From assembly GCA_963846855.1 (NCBI GenBank), contig CAWJXK010000004.1, positions 1 to 64,000 on the forward strand: a stretch of DNA of 64,000 nt, in the 5' to 3' direction. The DNA is from CAIWHR01 sp963846855 (lineage in GTDB: Bacteria > Pseudomonadota > Gammaproteobacteria > Burkholderiales > Casimicrobiaceae). The position numbers and the translations under genes are program-made. Below, piece by piece: positions 18,409 to 27,322 of this stretch; the stretch's first letter is position 1; each line of letters starts with the position of its first letter. Below the pieces are notes generated by a model. It was not told where the DNA came from and did no database searches. It was given only the letters and a program-made list of their open reading frames with translations.

Positions 18409-21057
18409 ATGAAACCCTATCAGCCCGCCGAGATCGAAACCGCTGCGCAGGCCGCATGGAAGGCCGCCGACGCGTATCGCGCCGTCGAGCGCCCCGATAA
18501 GAAGAAGTATTACTGCGTGTCGATGCTGCCCTACCCGTCCGGCAACCTGCACATGGGGCACGTGCGCAACTACACGATCGGCGACATGATGTACCGGTAT
18601 CTGCGGATGCAGGGGTACAACGTGCTGACGCCGATGGGCTGGGACGCGTTCGGCCTGCCGGCCGAGAACGCGGCGATGAAGAGCGGCGTCCCGCCGGCGA
18701 AGTGGACGCACGACAACATCGCCACGATGAAGCGGCAGATGCAGGCGGTCGGGCTCGCGATCGACTGGTCGCGCGAGCTCGTCGACCTGCGATCCCGCGT
18801 ACTACAAGTGGAACCAGTGGTTCTTCCTGAAGATGCTCGAGAAGGGCATCGCGTACAAGACGACCGGCGTCGTCAACTGGGACCCGGTCGACCAGACGGT
18901 GCTTGCGAACGAGCAGGTCATCGACGGCAAGCGGCTGGCGCTCGGGAGCGCCCGTCGAGAAGCGCGAGATCCCGATGTACTACCTGCGGATCACCGACTA
19001 CGCCGACGAGCTCCTCGACAACCTCGACAAGATGCCCGGATGGCCCGAGCGCGTGCGGGTGATGCAGGCGAACTGGATCGGCAAGAGCCGCGGCGTGCGG
19101 TTCGCTTTTCCGCACGACATCCGGAGCACAGAAGGTGAAATGCGCGGCAAGCCGATCGGCGACGGCCGGATGAACGTCTTCACGACGCGCGCCGACACGA
19201 TCATGGGCGTCACCTTCTGCGCGGTCGCGGCCGAGCACCCGCTCGCGATGCACGCGGCGAAGATCGAGCCCGGCACTCGCCGCGTTCATCGACGAGTGCC
19301 GGCGCGGCGGCGTGATCCGAAGCCGACGTCGCGACGATGGAGAAGAAGGGCATGCCGACGGGGCTCTTCGTCACGCATCCGCTGACCGGCGAGAAGGTCG
19401 AGGTGTGGGTCGGCAACTACGTGCTGATGGGCTACGGCGACGGCGCGGTGATGGGCGTGCCCGCGCACGACGAGCGCGACTTCGCGTTCGCCAAGAAGTA
19501 CGGGCTGCCGATCAAGCAGGTCATCGCAATCGACGGCGAGACCTTCTCGACCGACGCGTGGCAGTCGTGGTACGAGGACAAGACGCGCGGACACTGCGTC
19601 AACTCCGGCAAGTACGACGGCCTCGCCTACGAAGCGGCGATCGACGCCATCGCCGCCGATCTCGCCGCGAAAGGCCTGGGCGAGAAGAAGATCGACTTAC
19701 CGGCTGCGCGACTGGGGCATCTCGCGCCAGCGCTACTGGGGCACGCCGATCCCGATCGTCCACTGTCCCGCGTGCGGCGACGTTCCGGTTCCGGAGAAGG
19801 ACCTGCCCGTCGTGCTGCCGGAGGATTGCGTGCCCGAGGGCAGCCGGCAATCCGCTCGCGAAGCGCGCGGATTTCGTCGACACGACATGCCCGAAATGCG
19901 GAGGTCCCGCGCAAGCGCGAGACGGACACGCTGGACACGTTCGTCGACTCGTCGTGGTACTACATGCGCTATGCGTGCTCTCGACGCGCCGACGATGGTC
20001 GATGGGCGCAACGACTACTGGAACCCGATGGACCAGTACATCGGCGGCATCGAGCACGCGATCCTGCATCTTCTCTACGCGCGCTTCTGGACCAAGGTGA
20101 TGCGCGACATGGGGCTCGTCAAGTTCGACGAGCCGTTCACGCGGCTGCTGACGCAGGGCATGCTGCTCAATCACATCTTTTTCCGCCGTACTGCGAAGGG
20201 CGGAATCGACTACTTCGCGCCGGCAGACGTCGAAGTCGACGCACGACGCCGAAGGCAAGGTCACCGGCGCGCCGCCTCAAGGCCGACGGGCAGCCTGTCG
20301 AGTACGGCGGCATCGGTACGATGTCGAAGTCGAAGATCAACGGCGTCGATCCGCAGGACGATCATCGAGCGATACGGCGCCGACACCGCGCGCCTGTTCG
20401 TGATGTTCGCCGCGCTCGCCGGAGGACAGCGCGGAGTGGTCGGATGCCGGCGTCGAAGGCGCGCACCGGTTCCTGCGCCGGCTGTGGACGTTCGCGCAGT
20501 CCCGCGCCGAGCGGCTGCGATCGGCGCCGCATGCAATCGACGGAGCGTCCGCGTCCGCGGCGCTCAAGGCGGCGCGGCGCGAGCTCCACGTCACGCTGAA
20601 GCAGGCGAACTACGACTACGAGCGCATCCAGTACAACACCGTCGTCTCGGCCGGGATGAAGCTCCTCAACACGCTCGAATCGGTCGCGGACGATTCCACG
20701 GCCGGCAGCGCGCTCTTGCGCGAGGGCATGTCGATCCTGCTGCGCGTGCTGTATCCGGTCGTCCCGCACACGACGTGGACGATTTGGAACGACCTCGGAT
20801 TCGCGGCGCAGCACGGCGACCTGCTCGACGCGCCCTGGCCCGCGGTCGACGCGGCAGCGCTGCTGCAGGACGAGATCGAGCTCGTGCTGCAGATCAACGG
20901 CAAGCTGAGCGGAAAGCTCGTCGTGCCGGCTTCCGCCGACCGTGCCGCGATCGAATCGGCGGCGCGTGCGAGCGCGGACGTCGCGAAGCACGCCGCCGGC
21001 GCGCCGGTAAAGAAGGTGGTCGTCGTTCCAGGAAGGCTCGTCAATGTCGTCGTCTGA
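18409..21057 (+). CDS. leuS: Leucyl-tRNA synthetase, frame broken by 12 single-base insertions
   Basis: Charges tRNA-Leu; essential. Pieces in three frames together spell a complete class I LeuRS: HIGH-type site SGNLHMGHVRN, WDAFGLPAENAA, the CP1 editing region with NVFTTRADTIMGVTF and MGVPAHDERDFAFAKKYG, YGGIGTMSKSK (KMSKS) and a normal C-terminal end, ...VVPGRLVNVVV. Each frame change is repaired by removing one base near 18784, 18932, 19272, 19318, 19694, 19845, 19912, 19982, 20238, 20272, 20357 and 20415. The repaired protein is about 878 aa, the usual length. No deletions or internal stops remain. The KMSKS lysine is followed by Ile-Asn where Asn-Asn is usual. lptE starts inside the last codons. 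Confidence 0.92.
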
Positions 21058-21613
21058 CAGTCTCCGAAGCAAGACACTGGATTCCCGCCTGCGCGGGGAC
21101 GACGAGCCCGCCGGCCGATCGACCTTCGCCCGGCTGCTCGCCGGGCTTGTTCTCTCGGGCGCGCTCGTCGCCTGCGGCTTCCACCTGCGCGGCTACGCGC
21201 CACTCAGTTTCTCGACGCTCTACATCAGCGCGCCGGGCAACGCACCGATCCTGACCGAGCTGAAGCGCGCGATCGAAGGCAACGGCGGCACGACGCTCGT
21301 CGACAAGGCCGCCGGTGCGCAGGCGGTGCTCGACATCACCGCCGTCGCCGACGACAAGCAGGTGCTGACGCTGACGGGTGGCGGGCGCGTGCAGGAATAC
21401 GCGCTGTCCAAGCGCGTCAACTTCTCGCTCCACGACGCCGCCGGCAAGGAGCTCATTCCGGCGGCCGAAATCGTGATTCGCCGCAGCTACACGTTCAACG
21501 AATCCGAAGTGCTGGCGCGCCTTTCCGAAGAGGAGCGCACCCTCAAGGAAATGCAGTCGGACGCGGTGCAGCAGATCCTGCGCCGGCTGCAGGCGGCAAA
21601 GGCGCCGTCCTAG
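21044..21613 (+). CDS. lptE: LPS-assembly lipoprotein LptE
   Basis: 189 aa. LptE plugs the LptD barrel in the outer membrane. The lipobox LVAC with Cys44 is followed by GFHLRG, the signature start of mature LptE. The ATG overlaps leuS by 14 nt and has an excellent AGGAAGG site 7 nt upstream (21030-21036), so this start is firm. Residues 10-21 (KTLDSRLRGDDE) are the translation of a REP-like palindrome lying in front of the signal peptide, giving an unusually long hydrophilic N-region. The TAG stop touches the structured element that follows. Confidence 0.92.
   Translation: MSSSDSLRSKTLDSRLRGDDEPAGRSTFARLLAGLVLSGALVACGFHLRGYAPLSFSTLYISAPGNAPILTELKRAIEGNGGTTLVDKAAGAQAVLDITAVADDKQVLTLTGGGRVQEYALSKRVNFSLHDAAGKELIPAAEIVIRRSYTFNESEVLARLSEEERTLKEMQSDAVQQILRRLQAAKAPS
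21075..21104 (+). repeat. REP-like palindrome inside the lptE 5' end
   Basis: CACTGGATTCCCGCCTGCGCG followed by GGGACGACG: a short stem (CCCGC / GCGGG) in a sequence that recurs at 46289-46365 in this window. The same 'CTGGATTCCCGC..GCGGG' type repeat is widespread in proteobacterial genomes. Here it is translated as part of LptE. Confidence 0.75.
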
Positions 21614-21883
21614 GAGCCTGTCGGACTTGATTTCGCGTATGCGACGGAGGCGGCTTGGGCGCAGTTCAAGGCGCGAGACTGAGAGCATATCGGGAATATG
21701 CCGAGGGCGAGCAACGCAGAAATGCGCCCAAGGCGTCCCGTCCCTTCGGGTTGCTGCCAAAAAGCGCGTCTGCTTTGTTGCTCGGCTTGCGAAGATTGAC
21801 GATATTCGCTGCGCCTCGCGCCGCGCATCCGTCGCTTTTTGGCCCGGCAACGCATACGTGAAACCAAGCCCGACAGGCTCCTA
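21611..21883. mobile_element. 273-bp non-coding element with 33-bp terminal inverted repeats and internal hairpins (MITE-like)
   Basis: The ends TAGGAGCCTGTCGGACTTG... (21611 on) and its complement ending at 21883 form a 33-bp inverted repeat with three mismatches. Inside are CTTGGGCGCA (21654-21663) with TGCGCCCAAG (21723-21732), a small GCATAT/ATATGC hairpin near 21684-21700, and CCAAAAAGCG (21757-21766) with CGCTTTTTGG (21833-21842). The whole would fold into a closing stem with two arms. No convincing protein is encoded. The left end overlaps the lptE stop codon; no clear target duplication is visible. Confidence 0.75.
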
Positions 21884-21903
21884 GCCCGCGTCGCCCGCCC
21901 GCC

Positions 21904-22941
21904 GTGGACGTCCGACTCAGTCAGCTTGCCGCGCACCTCGAGCGCGGCCTCGCGCCGGTCTACGTGATCCACGGCGACGAGCCGCTGCTCGCGATCGAGG
22001 CGGGCGATGCCGTTCGTGCGGCGGCACGGCGCGCCGGCTGCGACGAGCGCGAGACCTTCTTCGTCGAACCGGGCTTCAAGTGGGACGCGTTCCTCGCCGG
22101 GAACGCCAGCGCGAGCCTCTTCGGGGGGCGCAAGCTCATCGATCTCCGGATTCCGTCGGGCAAGCCCGGCGTCGAAGGCGCGCGCGTGCTCGAGGCCTTT
22201 GCGGCGCGGTCCAATCCGGACAACCTCCTGCTCGTGACGCTGCCGAAGGTCGATAAGGCGACTCAATCGTCGGCGTGGTTCAAGGCGCTCGCGGACGCCG
22301 GCGCCGCGATCGCCGTCTATCCGCTGTCGAGAAGTGAGCTGCCGGGCTGGCTCGAGGCGCGGCTCGCGCGGCAGAAGCAACGTGCATCGCCGGAGACGCT
22401 CGCGTTTCTCGCCGACCGGTGCGAGGGCAACCTGCTCGCCGCGCGGCAGGAGATCGAGAAGCTGGGGCTCGCGCTGCCCGAAGGATCGCTCTCGCACGAC
22501 GACGTCGTGCGCGCGGTCACCGACGTCGCGCGCTTCGACCTCACCGAGCTCTCCGCCGCGTGGCTCGAGGGCGACGCCGCGCGCGCGATCCGGATCCTCG
22601 CGTCGCTCGAAGCGGAAGGCGAAGGCGCGCCGCTGCTCGTCTGGCAGGCAGGCGAGGACGTGCACGCGCTCGCCGCAGCTTTGGAGGCGGCGCGATCGGG
22701 CTCCGACGTCACCGCCGCGCTGCGTAGCGCGCGCGTCTGGGGCAAGCGCAGCGACGCGATGGCGCTGGCCGCACGGCGGGTTACGCCCGCGCTGGTCGCC
22801 CGACTGCTGCGCGATCTCGCGCGCATCGACGGGCTCGCGAAAGGCCTCGGCCGCGGCAACGTATGGGACGAGCTGCGCTCGTTCGCGCTGGCGCTCGCTC
22901 TCGCGCCCGAACGACCCGCGCGCGCCGCCTCAGGCCGCTGA
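21904..22941 (+). CDS. holA: DNA polymerase III delta subunit (clamp loader)
   Basis: 345 aa from GTG 21904. Delta opens the beta clamp during loading. Conserved features: LAPVYVIHGDEPLL at the N-terminus, the beta-interacting region around ASASLFGGRKLIDLRIP, and FLADRCEGNLLAARQEIEKL in the middle. It is the third gene of the classic leuS-lptE-holA set, but the structured element is wedged between lptE and holA, so holA expression depends on read-through or a promoter in that element. Confidence 0.93.
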   Translation: MDVRLSQLAAHLERGLAPVYVIHGDEPLLAIEAGDAVRAAARRAGCDERETFFVEPGFKWDAFLAGNASASLFGGRKLIDLRIPSGKPGVEGARVLEAFAARSNPDNLLLVTLPKVDKATQSSAWFKALADAGAAIAVYPLSRSELPGWLEARLARQKQRASPETLAFLADRCEGNLLAARQEIEKLGLALPEGSLSHDDVVRAVTDVARFDLTELSAAWLEGDAARAIRILASLEAEGEGAPLLVWQAGEDVHALAAALEAARSGSDVTAALRSARVWGKRSDAMALAARRVTPALVARLLRDLARIDGLAKGLGRGNVWDELRSFALALALAPERPARAASGR

Positions 22942-22961
22942 CCTCCGCGGCGCGTCGAAGC

Positions 22962-23699
22962 TCACTGCAGATCGCCCCAGGCGGCCTGCATCACGGCAAG
23001 CGCGGCGACGCCGGCGGTTTCCGTGCGCAGGATCCGCGGGCCGAGACGCAGCCTGGTGAAGCCGCACGCGGTCGCCGCATCGATCTCGCGGGCCGTGCAT
23101 CCGCCTTCCGGGCCGACCAGCAGCGCGGGCGGCGCCGCCGGCGCGCCGATCGCGGAAAGCGACGTCATGCCGTCGGGCGTCAGCAGGAAACCCGGACCGG
23201 ACCACGCAGCCAGCCATTCGCCGATCGAGCGTGCCGGCGCGACGTCCGGAACGCGATTGCGGCCGCACTGCTCGCACGCGGCGACGACCACCTGCCGCCA
23301 GTGCGCGAGCCGCTTGTCGGCGCGATCGCCGGACGGCAACGGGGCGCTTCGTTCCATCACGAGCGGCTGGATCGCTGCCACGCCGAGCTCGACGGCCTTG
23401 CGGATCGCATAGTCCATGGCATCGTTGGCGGCGACGCCCTGCGCGAGCGTCACGGCGAGCGCCGACTCCCGTTCGACCGGATCGAACCCGTCGATCCGCA
23501 CCGTCGCGGCACGCCGGTCGGCGGCGACGAGCGTCGCCGCGTACTCGCCGCCCGCGCCCGTGAACAGGGTGAGCGCATCGCCGATCGCGAGCCGCAGGAC
23601 GCGCGTCGCGTGGTGCGCTGCGGCGTCGGGCAGCTCGACGAGGCGTCCCGCGGCATCCGGCGCGAGGTCGATCGGGGCGAAGAAGCGAGGGACCGTCAT
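22962..23699 (-). CDS. rsmE: 16S rRNA m3U1498 methyltransferase
   Basis: 245 aa SPOUT-class enzyme. The N-terminal PUA-like part begins MTVPRFFAPIDL and has HHATRVLRLAIGD. The C-terminal trefoil knot has LLVGPEGGCTAREID and LGPRILRTETAGVAAL, the SAM-binding signatures of RsmE. It converges on holA. Confidence 0.93.
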   Translation of the reverse strand: MTVPRFFAPIDLAPDAAGRLVELPDAAAHHATRVLRLAIGDALTLFTGAGGEYAATLVAADRRAATVRIDGFDPVERESALAVTLAQGVAANDAMDYAIRKAVELGVAAIQPLVMERSAPLPSGDRADKRLAHWRQVVVAACEQCGRNRVPDVAPARSIGEWLAAWSGPGFLLTPDGMTSLSAIGAPAAPPALLVGPEGGCTAREIDAATACGFTRLRLGPRILRTETAGVAALAVMQAAWGDLQ

Positions 23700-23719
23700 C
23701 GTGAACAGGCTGGCCGTTC

Positions 23720-24568
23720 CTAGCCCGGCGGCGCGACGAAATCGTAGTGATAGTCGTCGTTCTCCGCACGAAATCCAATGCGGGCGTAGATCGCGTTGGA
23801 GGTCGGATTGGCCACGTCCGTCGTGAGAAACAGCGTGCGCTTGCCGCGGCGCAGCAGGTCGCGCGACAACGCCGCGGTCAGCGTCGTCGCATAGCCGCGA
23901 TTCCGATGCCCGGGAAGCGTGTAGACAGGCGCGATGCGCGCGATTTCTGGCGCGGCCCCCATGAATCCGGCAATGGCCACCGGACCGCCGTTCTCCCAGA
24001 CCCACATTTCCTCGCGCGCGATGCGCTTCGGCAGCCACGTCCGCACGCGCTCCGCCGCGTCGGGCATGCCGACCTCGGTGATGAACGCGATCTGCGCATC
24101 GATGAGCCACGGCACGTCGGCCTCTCCGGCGACGCGGGAAGATCCGGACGCCGCGGGAACATCGGCGACAGCGGTCAATCGATGCTGGCGCAGGTGCACG
24201 CGCAAGGCGTGCACACGTCCGGTCCGCTCGCGCCATCGCCGTGCGAACGCCTGCGCCGGCGCGAGCGCGCCCATGACGCCCTGCAGCTCCGGTGAATCGG
24301 TGACGAGATCGTCGGCGAACGCGGCCGCCGCGTCCGCGTCGCTCGCGCCGAGGATCGCCGGTCCCTCGTCGCGCTGAATGGCGACGCCGAAGACGCCGGC
24401 GCCGGCGCAGGTCGCGAGGTAGACCCGCTCATCGCCGCGCGGCGGTGTCCGCTTGACGGCATGCGCCCACGATATGAAAACGCTGGCCGAGGCCTCGCCG
24501 CGCGTGCGGATGGGCGCCGCGGCGGCGAGAAAGACGTCGGGGTCCGTATGGCGTACGACGTGCAGCAT
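23720..24568 (-). CDS. GNAT-family N-acetyltransferase
   Basis: 282 aa from ATG 24568 (MLHVVRHTDPD); a start 51 nt earlier would add residues unlike the family. The C-terminal half holds the GNAT fold, with the acetyl-CoA loop in VYTLPGHRNRGYATTLTAAL (R/Q-x-x-G-x-G/A type) and the closing NPTSNAIYARIGFRAE. The N-terminal half resembles the degenerate GNAT repeat of two-domain enzymes. The substrate is unknown. It is transcribed towards rsmE, 20 nt away. Confidence 0.8.
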   Translation of the reverse strand: MLHVVRHTDPDVFLAAAAPIRTRGEASASVFISWAHAVKRTPPRGDERVYLATCAGAGVFGVAIQRDEGPAILGASDADAAAAFADDLVTDSPELQGVMGALAPAQAFARRWRERTGRVHALRVHLRQHRLTAVADVPAASGSSRVAGEADVPWLIDAQIAFITEVGMPDAAERVRTWLPKRIAREEMWVWENGGPVAIAGFMGAAPEIARIAPVYTLPGHRNRGYATTLTAALSRDLLRRGKRTLFLTTDVANPTSNAIYARIGFRAENDDYHYDFVAPPG

Positions 24569-24606
24569 GGAATCGGGCGCGTGGGGCGTGCTACGATTCT
24601 GACACA

Positions 24607-24760
24607 GAACCTGCCTCAAAATGGGGCGAGCGGCCCGAGTGCCTCAGTTGCCGAATGAGGGCCCGCAGCGAGCCCCGAGATAGTACATAGACGTGCAGCG
24701 AGGGGCGAGCGAGGACACGACAAAGCAATCGGGTCGCGCAGCCGATTTTGAGACAGGTTC
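24607..24760. mobile_element. 154-bp inverted-repeat element, copy 1
   Basis: The terminal inverted repeats GAACCTGCCTCAAAAT (24607-24622) and ATTTTGAGACAGGTTC (24745-24760) match over 15 of 16 bp. The interior GGGCCCGCAGCGAGCCCCGAG and CGAGGGGCGAGCGAGGACACG recur, inverted, at 32551-32846. Non-coding. It occupies most of the divergent region between the GNAT gene and the thioredoxin-like gene. Confidence 0.75.
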
Positions 24761-24792
24761 ACAGTATGGTTCCGCTCGCCGCGGAGGAGATC

Positions 24793-25347
24793 ATGGTCGA
24801 AACCCCAACGCCGCCGGGAACGCCGGGATCCAAGGCCATTCCGTTCGACCTTCCGGGGACCGACGGCCGCCGACATACGCTCGACTCGGTGCGCGGCAGC
24901 CGCGGCACGGTCGTGATGTTCATCTGCAACCATTGCCCCTACGTGAAGGCGGTCGCCGAAAAGATCGCGCGCGACATGGACGAGCTCGCCGCCCACGGTG
25001 TCGGCAGCGTCGCGGTCATGAGCAACGACACTGCCGACTACCCGGAGGATTCGTTCGCCAACATGAAGGTCTTCGCGCAGCGCAACGGCTTCACGTTTCC
25101 CTACGTCATCGACGAGACGCAGGAGATCGCGCGCGCCTACGGCGCCGTCTGCACGCCGGATTTCTTCGGCTACGACCGCAACCTGAGCCTCGTCTACCGC
25201 GGCCGCCTCGATTCGTCGGGGCGCTCGTCCGATCCTGACGCGCCGCGCGAGCTGTTTGCGGCGATGACGGCGGTCGCGCGCGGCGCGAAGGCGCCGCAGG
25301 TCCAGCACGCGTCGATCGGCTGCTCGATCAAGTGGCGCAAGGACTGA
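24793..25347 (+). CDS. Thioredoxin-fold peroxiredoxin-like protein
   Basis: 184 aa. The core reads VVMFICNHCPYVKAVAEKIA, a CxxC redox site on a thioredoxin fold, followed by VMSNDTADYPEDSFANMKVF and AYGAVCTPDFFGYD with the cis-Pro replaced by the family's CTPD. It matches the AhpC/TSA-like 'PRX-like 1' group of unknown substrate. ATG 24793 is favoured by GGAGGAG 5 nt upstream; an ATG at 24766 is in frame but lacks one. No signal peptide, so probably cytoplasmic. Confidence 0.85.
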   Translation: MVETPTPPGTPGSKAIPFDLPGTDGRRHTLDSVRGSRGTVVMFICNHCPYVKAVAEKIARDMDELAAHGVGSVAVMSNDTADYPEDSFANMKVFAQRNGFTFPYVIDETQEIARAYGAVCTPDFFGYDRNLSLVYRGRLDSSGRSSDPDAPRELFAAMTAVARGAKAPQVQHASIGCSIKWRKD

Positions 25348-25402
25348 CGGCGCGCGACGCCAGCGGCGTGTCCCCGCCGCGCCGGTGATTCGCCGGATCG
25401 CG

Positions 25403-26510
25403 ATGCGCAATTTCGGAATCGCGTCCCGTGTTCTTGCGCTCGTGGCGGCGCAGGTCGCCCTCGTTCTGGCCCTGGCCGGATGCGGAGGCGGCGCCGGCGG
25501 CGGCGCGTCGGCGCCGCCGGCCACGGCGACGCGGACCTGGATGATGGGCCTCGCCTCGTTTCCACCCCGTCCGCTGGTCGCCGACGTGCTGCGCACGATC
25601 GATCTCGCGAGCCAGCGCACCGAGCTTCTCATCATCCATGAGGAACTGCCGTGGACGGACCTCCTCGCGGGAACTCCCGCGGAGACCCTGGTGGAGCGCG
25701 ACAAGGTCGAGCTCGTCGCCTACGCCCGCGCGCATGGACTGAAGCTCGTCTTCGTATTCGACCTGGACGACGGGCTCGACCGCGCGAAGGAGGCGCCTCA
25801 GTTGCGCGCCGCCGGTCGCAGCATCACCGAGCCCGAGGTGCAGCAGGCCTACCGGAGCTACGTGCTCGCGGTCGCGAAGCTCCTGAAGCCGGAATACATC
25901 GGTCTCGCAGCGGAAACCAACCTGATCCGCGCCGGCGCCGCTCTACGCGGCGGCGGTCGCGGCCGCGAACGCCGCCGCGCGCGACCTCCGTGCCGCCGGC
26001 GTGTCCACGCCTCTCTTCGTCAGCGTGCAGGTCGAGGCCGCCTGGGGCGTGCTGCAGCACGGACCCTATGTCGGCATCGCCCAGGACCTCGCCGATTTTC
26101 CGTTCATGCAGCTCGTCGGGCTCTCTTCGAATCCGTACGTCGCCTATGCCGATCCGGCCGACCTCCCGGCCGACTACTACTCGCGCGTCGCCGGCCCGTC
26201 CGCGCTGCCCGCGATGGTCGTCGAGGGCGGCTGGACCAGCGCCACGGTGGCGCAGATCCGGTCGTCGCCGGAGACGCAGGCACGCTACGTGACGCGGCAC
26301 GCGCAGCTATTGGACAGCATCCGCGCCGTGGCCGTGATGCAGCTCGTTTTCGCCGACGCGGACCTCGTCGCGCGGGGCATCGCGCTTCCGCCCAACTTCG
26401 AGATCTTCACGAAGCTCGGACTCGCCAACAGCGACTTCTCGGCGAAGCCCGCGCTCGCCGCCTGCGACGCACTGCACGCGCGGGCGCTCGTGCCCGACAT
26501 GCCGCATTGA
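25403..26510 (+). CDS. Lipoprotein of unknown function, possible TIM-barrel hydrolase, one extra base
   Basis: A signal peptide ends in LALAGCGGG, a good lipobox. The mature part has alternating beta/alpha spacing (LLIIHEELPWTDLL, LKLVFVFDLDDGLDR, PEYIGLAAETNL, MQLVGLSSNPYV, AMVVEGGW, MQLVFADADL) with acidic residues at strand ends, as in TIM-barrel glycosidases, but no family can be named. The frame shifts by +1 near 25934-25938 (GGC-G-CCG); removing one G joins NLIRAG to PLYAAAVAAANAA and yields 368 aa. Only this one break is present. Neighbours give no functional clue. Confidence 0.6.
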
Positions 26511-26547
26511 CTTCGCGGGCGCGTTGCGTGCCGGGCTCGCGACGCCG

Positions 26548-27312
26548 CTATTCGACGAGTGCGCGGTATGCGTGCCACGTCGCGTGCCCGATCACCGGCA
26601 CCGCGACCACGAGACCGACGAAGTAGAGCGCGAATCCCGCGCCGACGACGACGACGATGACGAGCCCCCATACGATCATCGCCGGCACGTTCGCACCGAA
26701 TGCCCGCAGGCTCGTCAGCACCGCGGTGATGCCGTCCGTGCCGCGGTCCATCATCATCGGCACCGACACCACGCTGATCGCGAACACCAGCACCGCGAAC
26801 GCGGCGCCGACGCAGAAATAGACGGCGAGGAACTCAAGGTTGTCGAGCGAGATGACCTGCGCGAAGAACCCGGAGACGCTTGGCATTTCGCTCGTGTAGA
26901 AGAGCGCGAAGACGATGAGCGATGCGCGCGCCCAAATGAGGAGTACCACGGTGAGGACGAGCGCGAAGACGCCGATCGCGCCGGCATTGGGCGCCCAGGC
27001 ACCGAGCGTGGGCGCGAGCCGCGTGGATTCGCCGCGCTCGCCGCGGCGCGAGAGCGCATAGAGCCCGACGGCGAGAAAAGGCCCCATGAGGAAGAACCCC
27101 GTCACCAGCGCCGAAACGTATTCGTAGGCGTGGCGGAACGTGAACGCGATCAGCCATCCCATCGCGGCGAAACAAATGCCGTAGAACGTGCTGGCGAGCG
27201 GATTGACGCGAAAATCCACGGCACCCTGCCACAGCCAGCGAAACGGCGCCGCGGCGCTCACCTTGCGAACGCCCGGCGGCGAAACCTGAAGAACTTCCGG
27301 CGGCGTGACCAT
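26548..27312 (-). CDS. DUF2189 integral membrane protein
   Basis: 254 aa with about six hydrophobic helices; VSVPMMMDRGTDGITAVLTS is the conserved DUF2189 loop. AAAGGAGG lies 4 nt upstream of ATG 27312. The function of the family is unknown; these proteins often sit near respiratory genes, but not here. Confidence 0.85.
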   Translation of the reverse strand: MVTPPEVLQVSPPGVRKVSAAAPFRWLWQGAVDFRVNPLASTFYGICFAAMGWLIAFTFRHAYEYVSALVTGFFLMGPFLAVGLYALSRRGERGESTRLAPTLGAWAPNAGAIGVFALVLTVVLLIWARASLIVFALFYTSEMPSVSGFFAQVISLDNLEFLAVYFCVGAAFAVLVFAISVVSVPMMMDRGTDGITAVLTSLRAFGANVPAMIVWGLVIVVVVGAGFALYFVGLVVAVPVIGHATWHAYRALVE

Positions 27313-27322
27313 GGAGCCTCCT

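Noticed and set aside
18409..21057. Programmed +1 ribosomal frameshifting in leuS.
   Set aside because: Kept only as an unlikely alternative. The P-site and A-site codons at the 12 sites share no slippery pattern, and 12 recoding events in an essential enzyme would be very inefficient.
22962..24236. A 424-codon frame fusing RsmE to upstream sequence.
   Set aside because: The upstream part is an out-of-frame reading of the GNAT gene; RsmE begins MTVPRFF at 23699.
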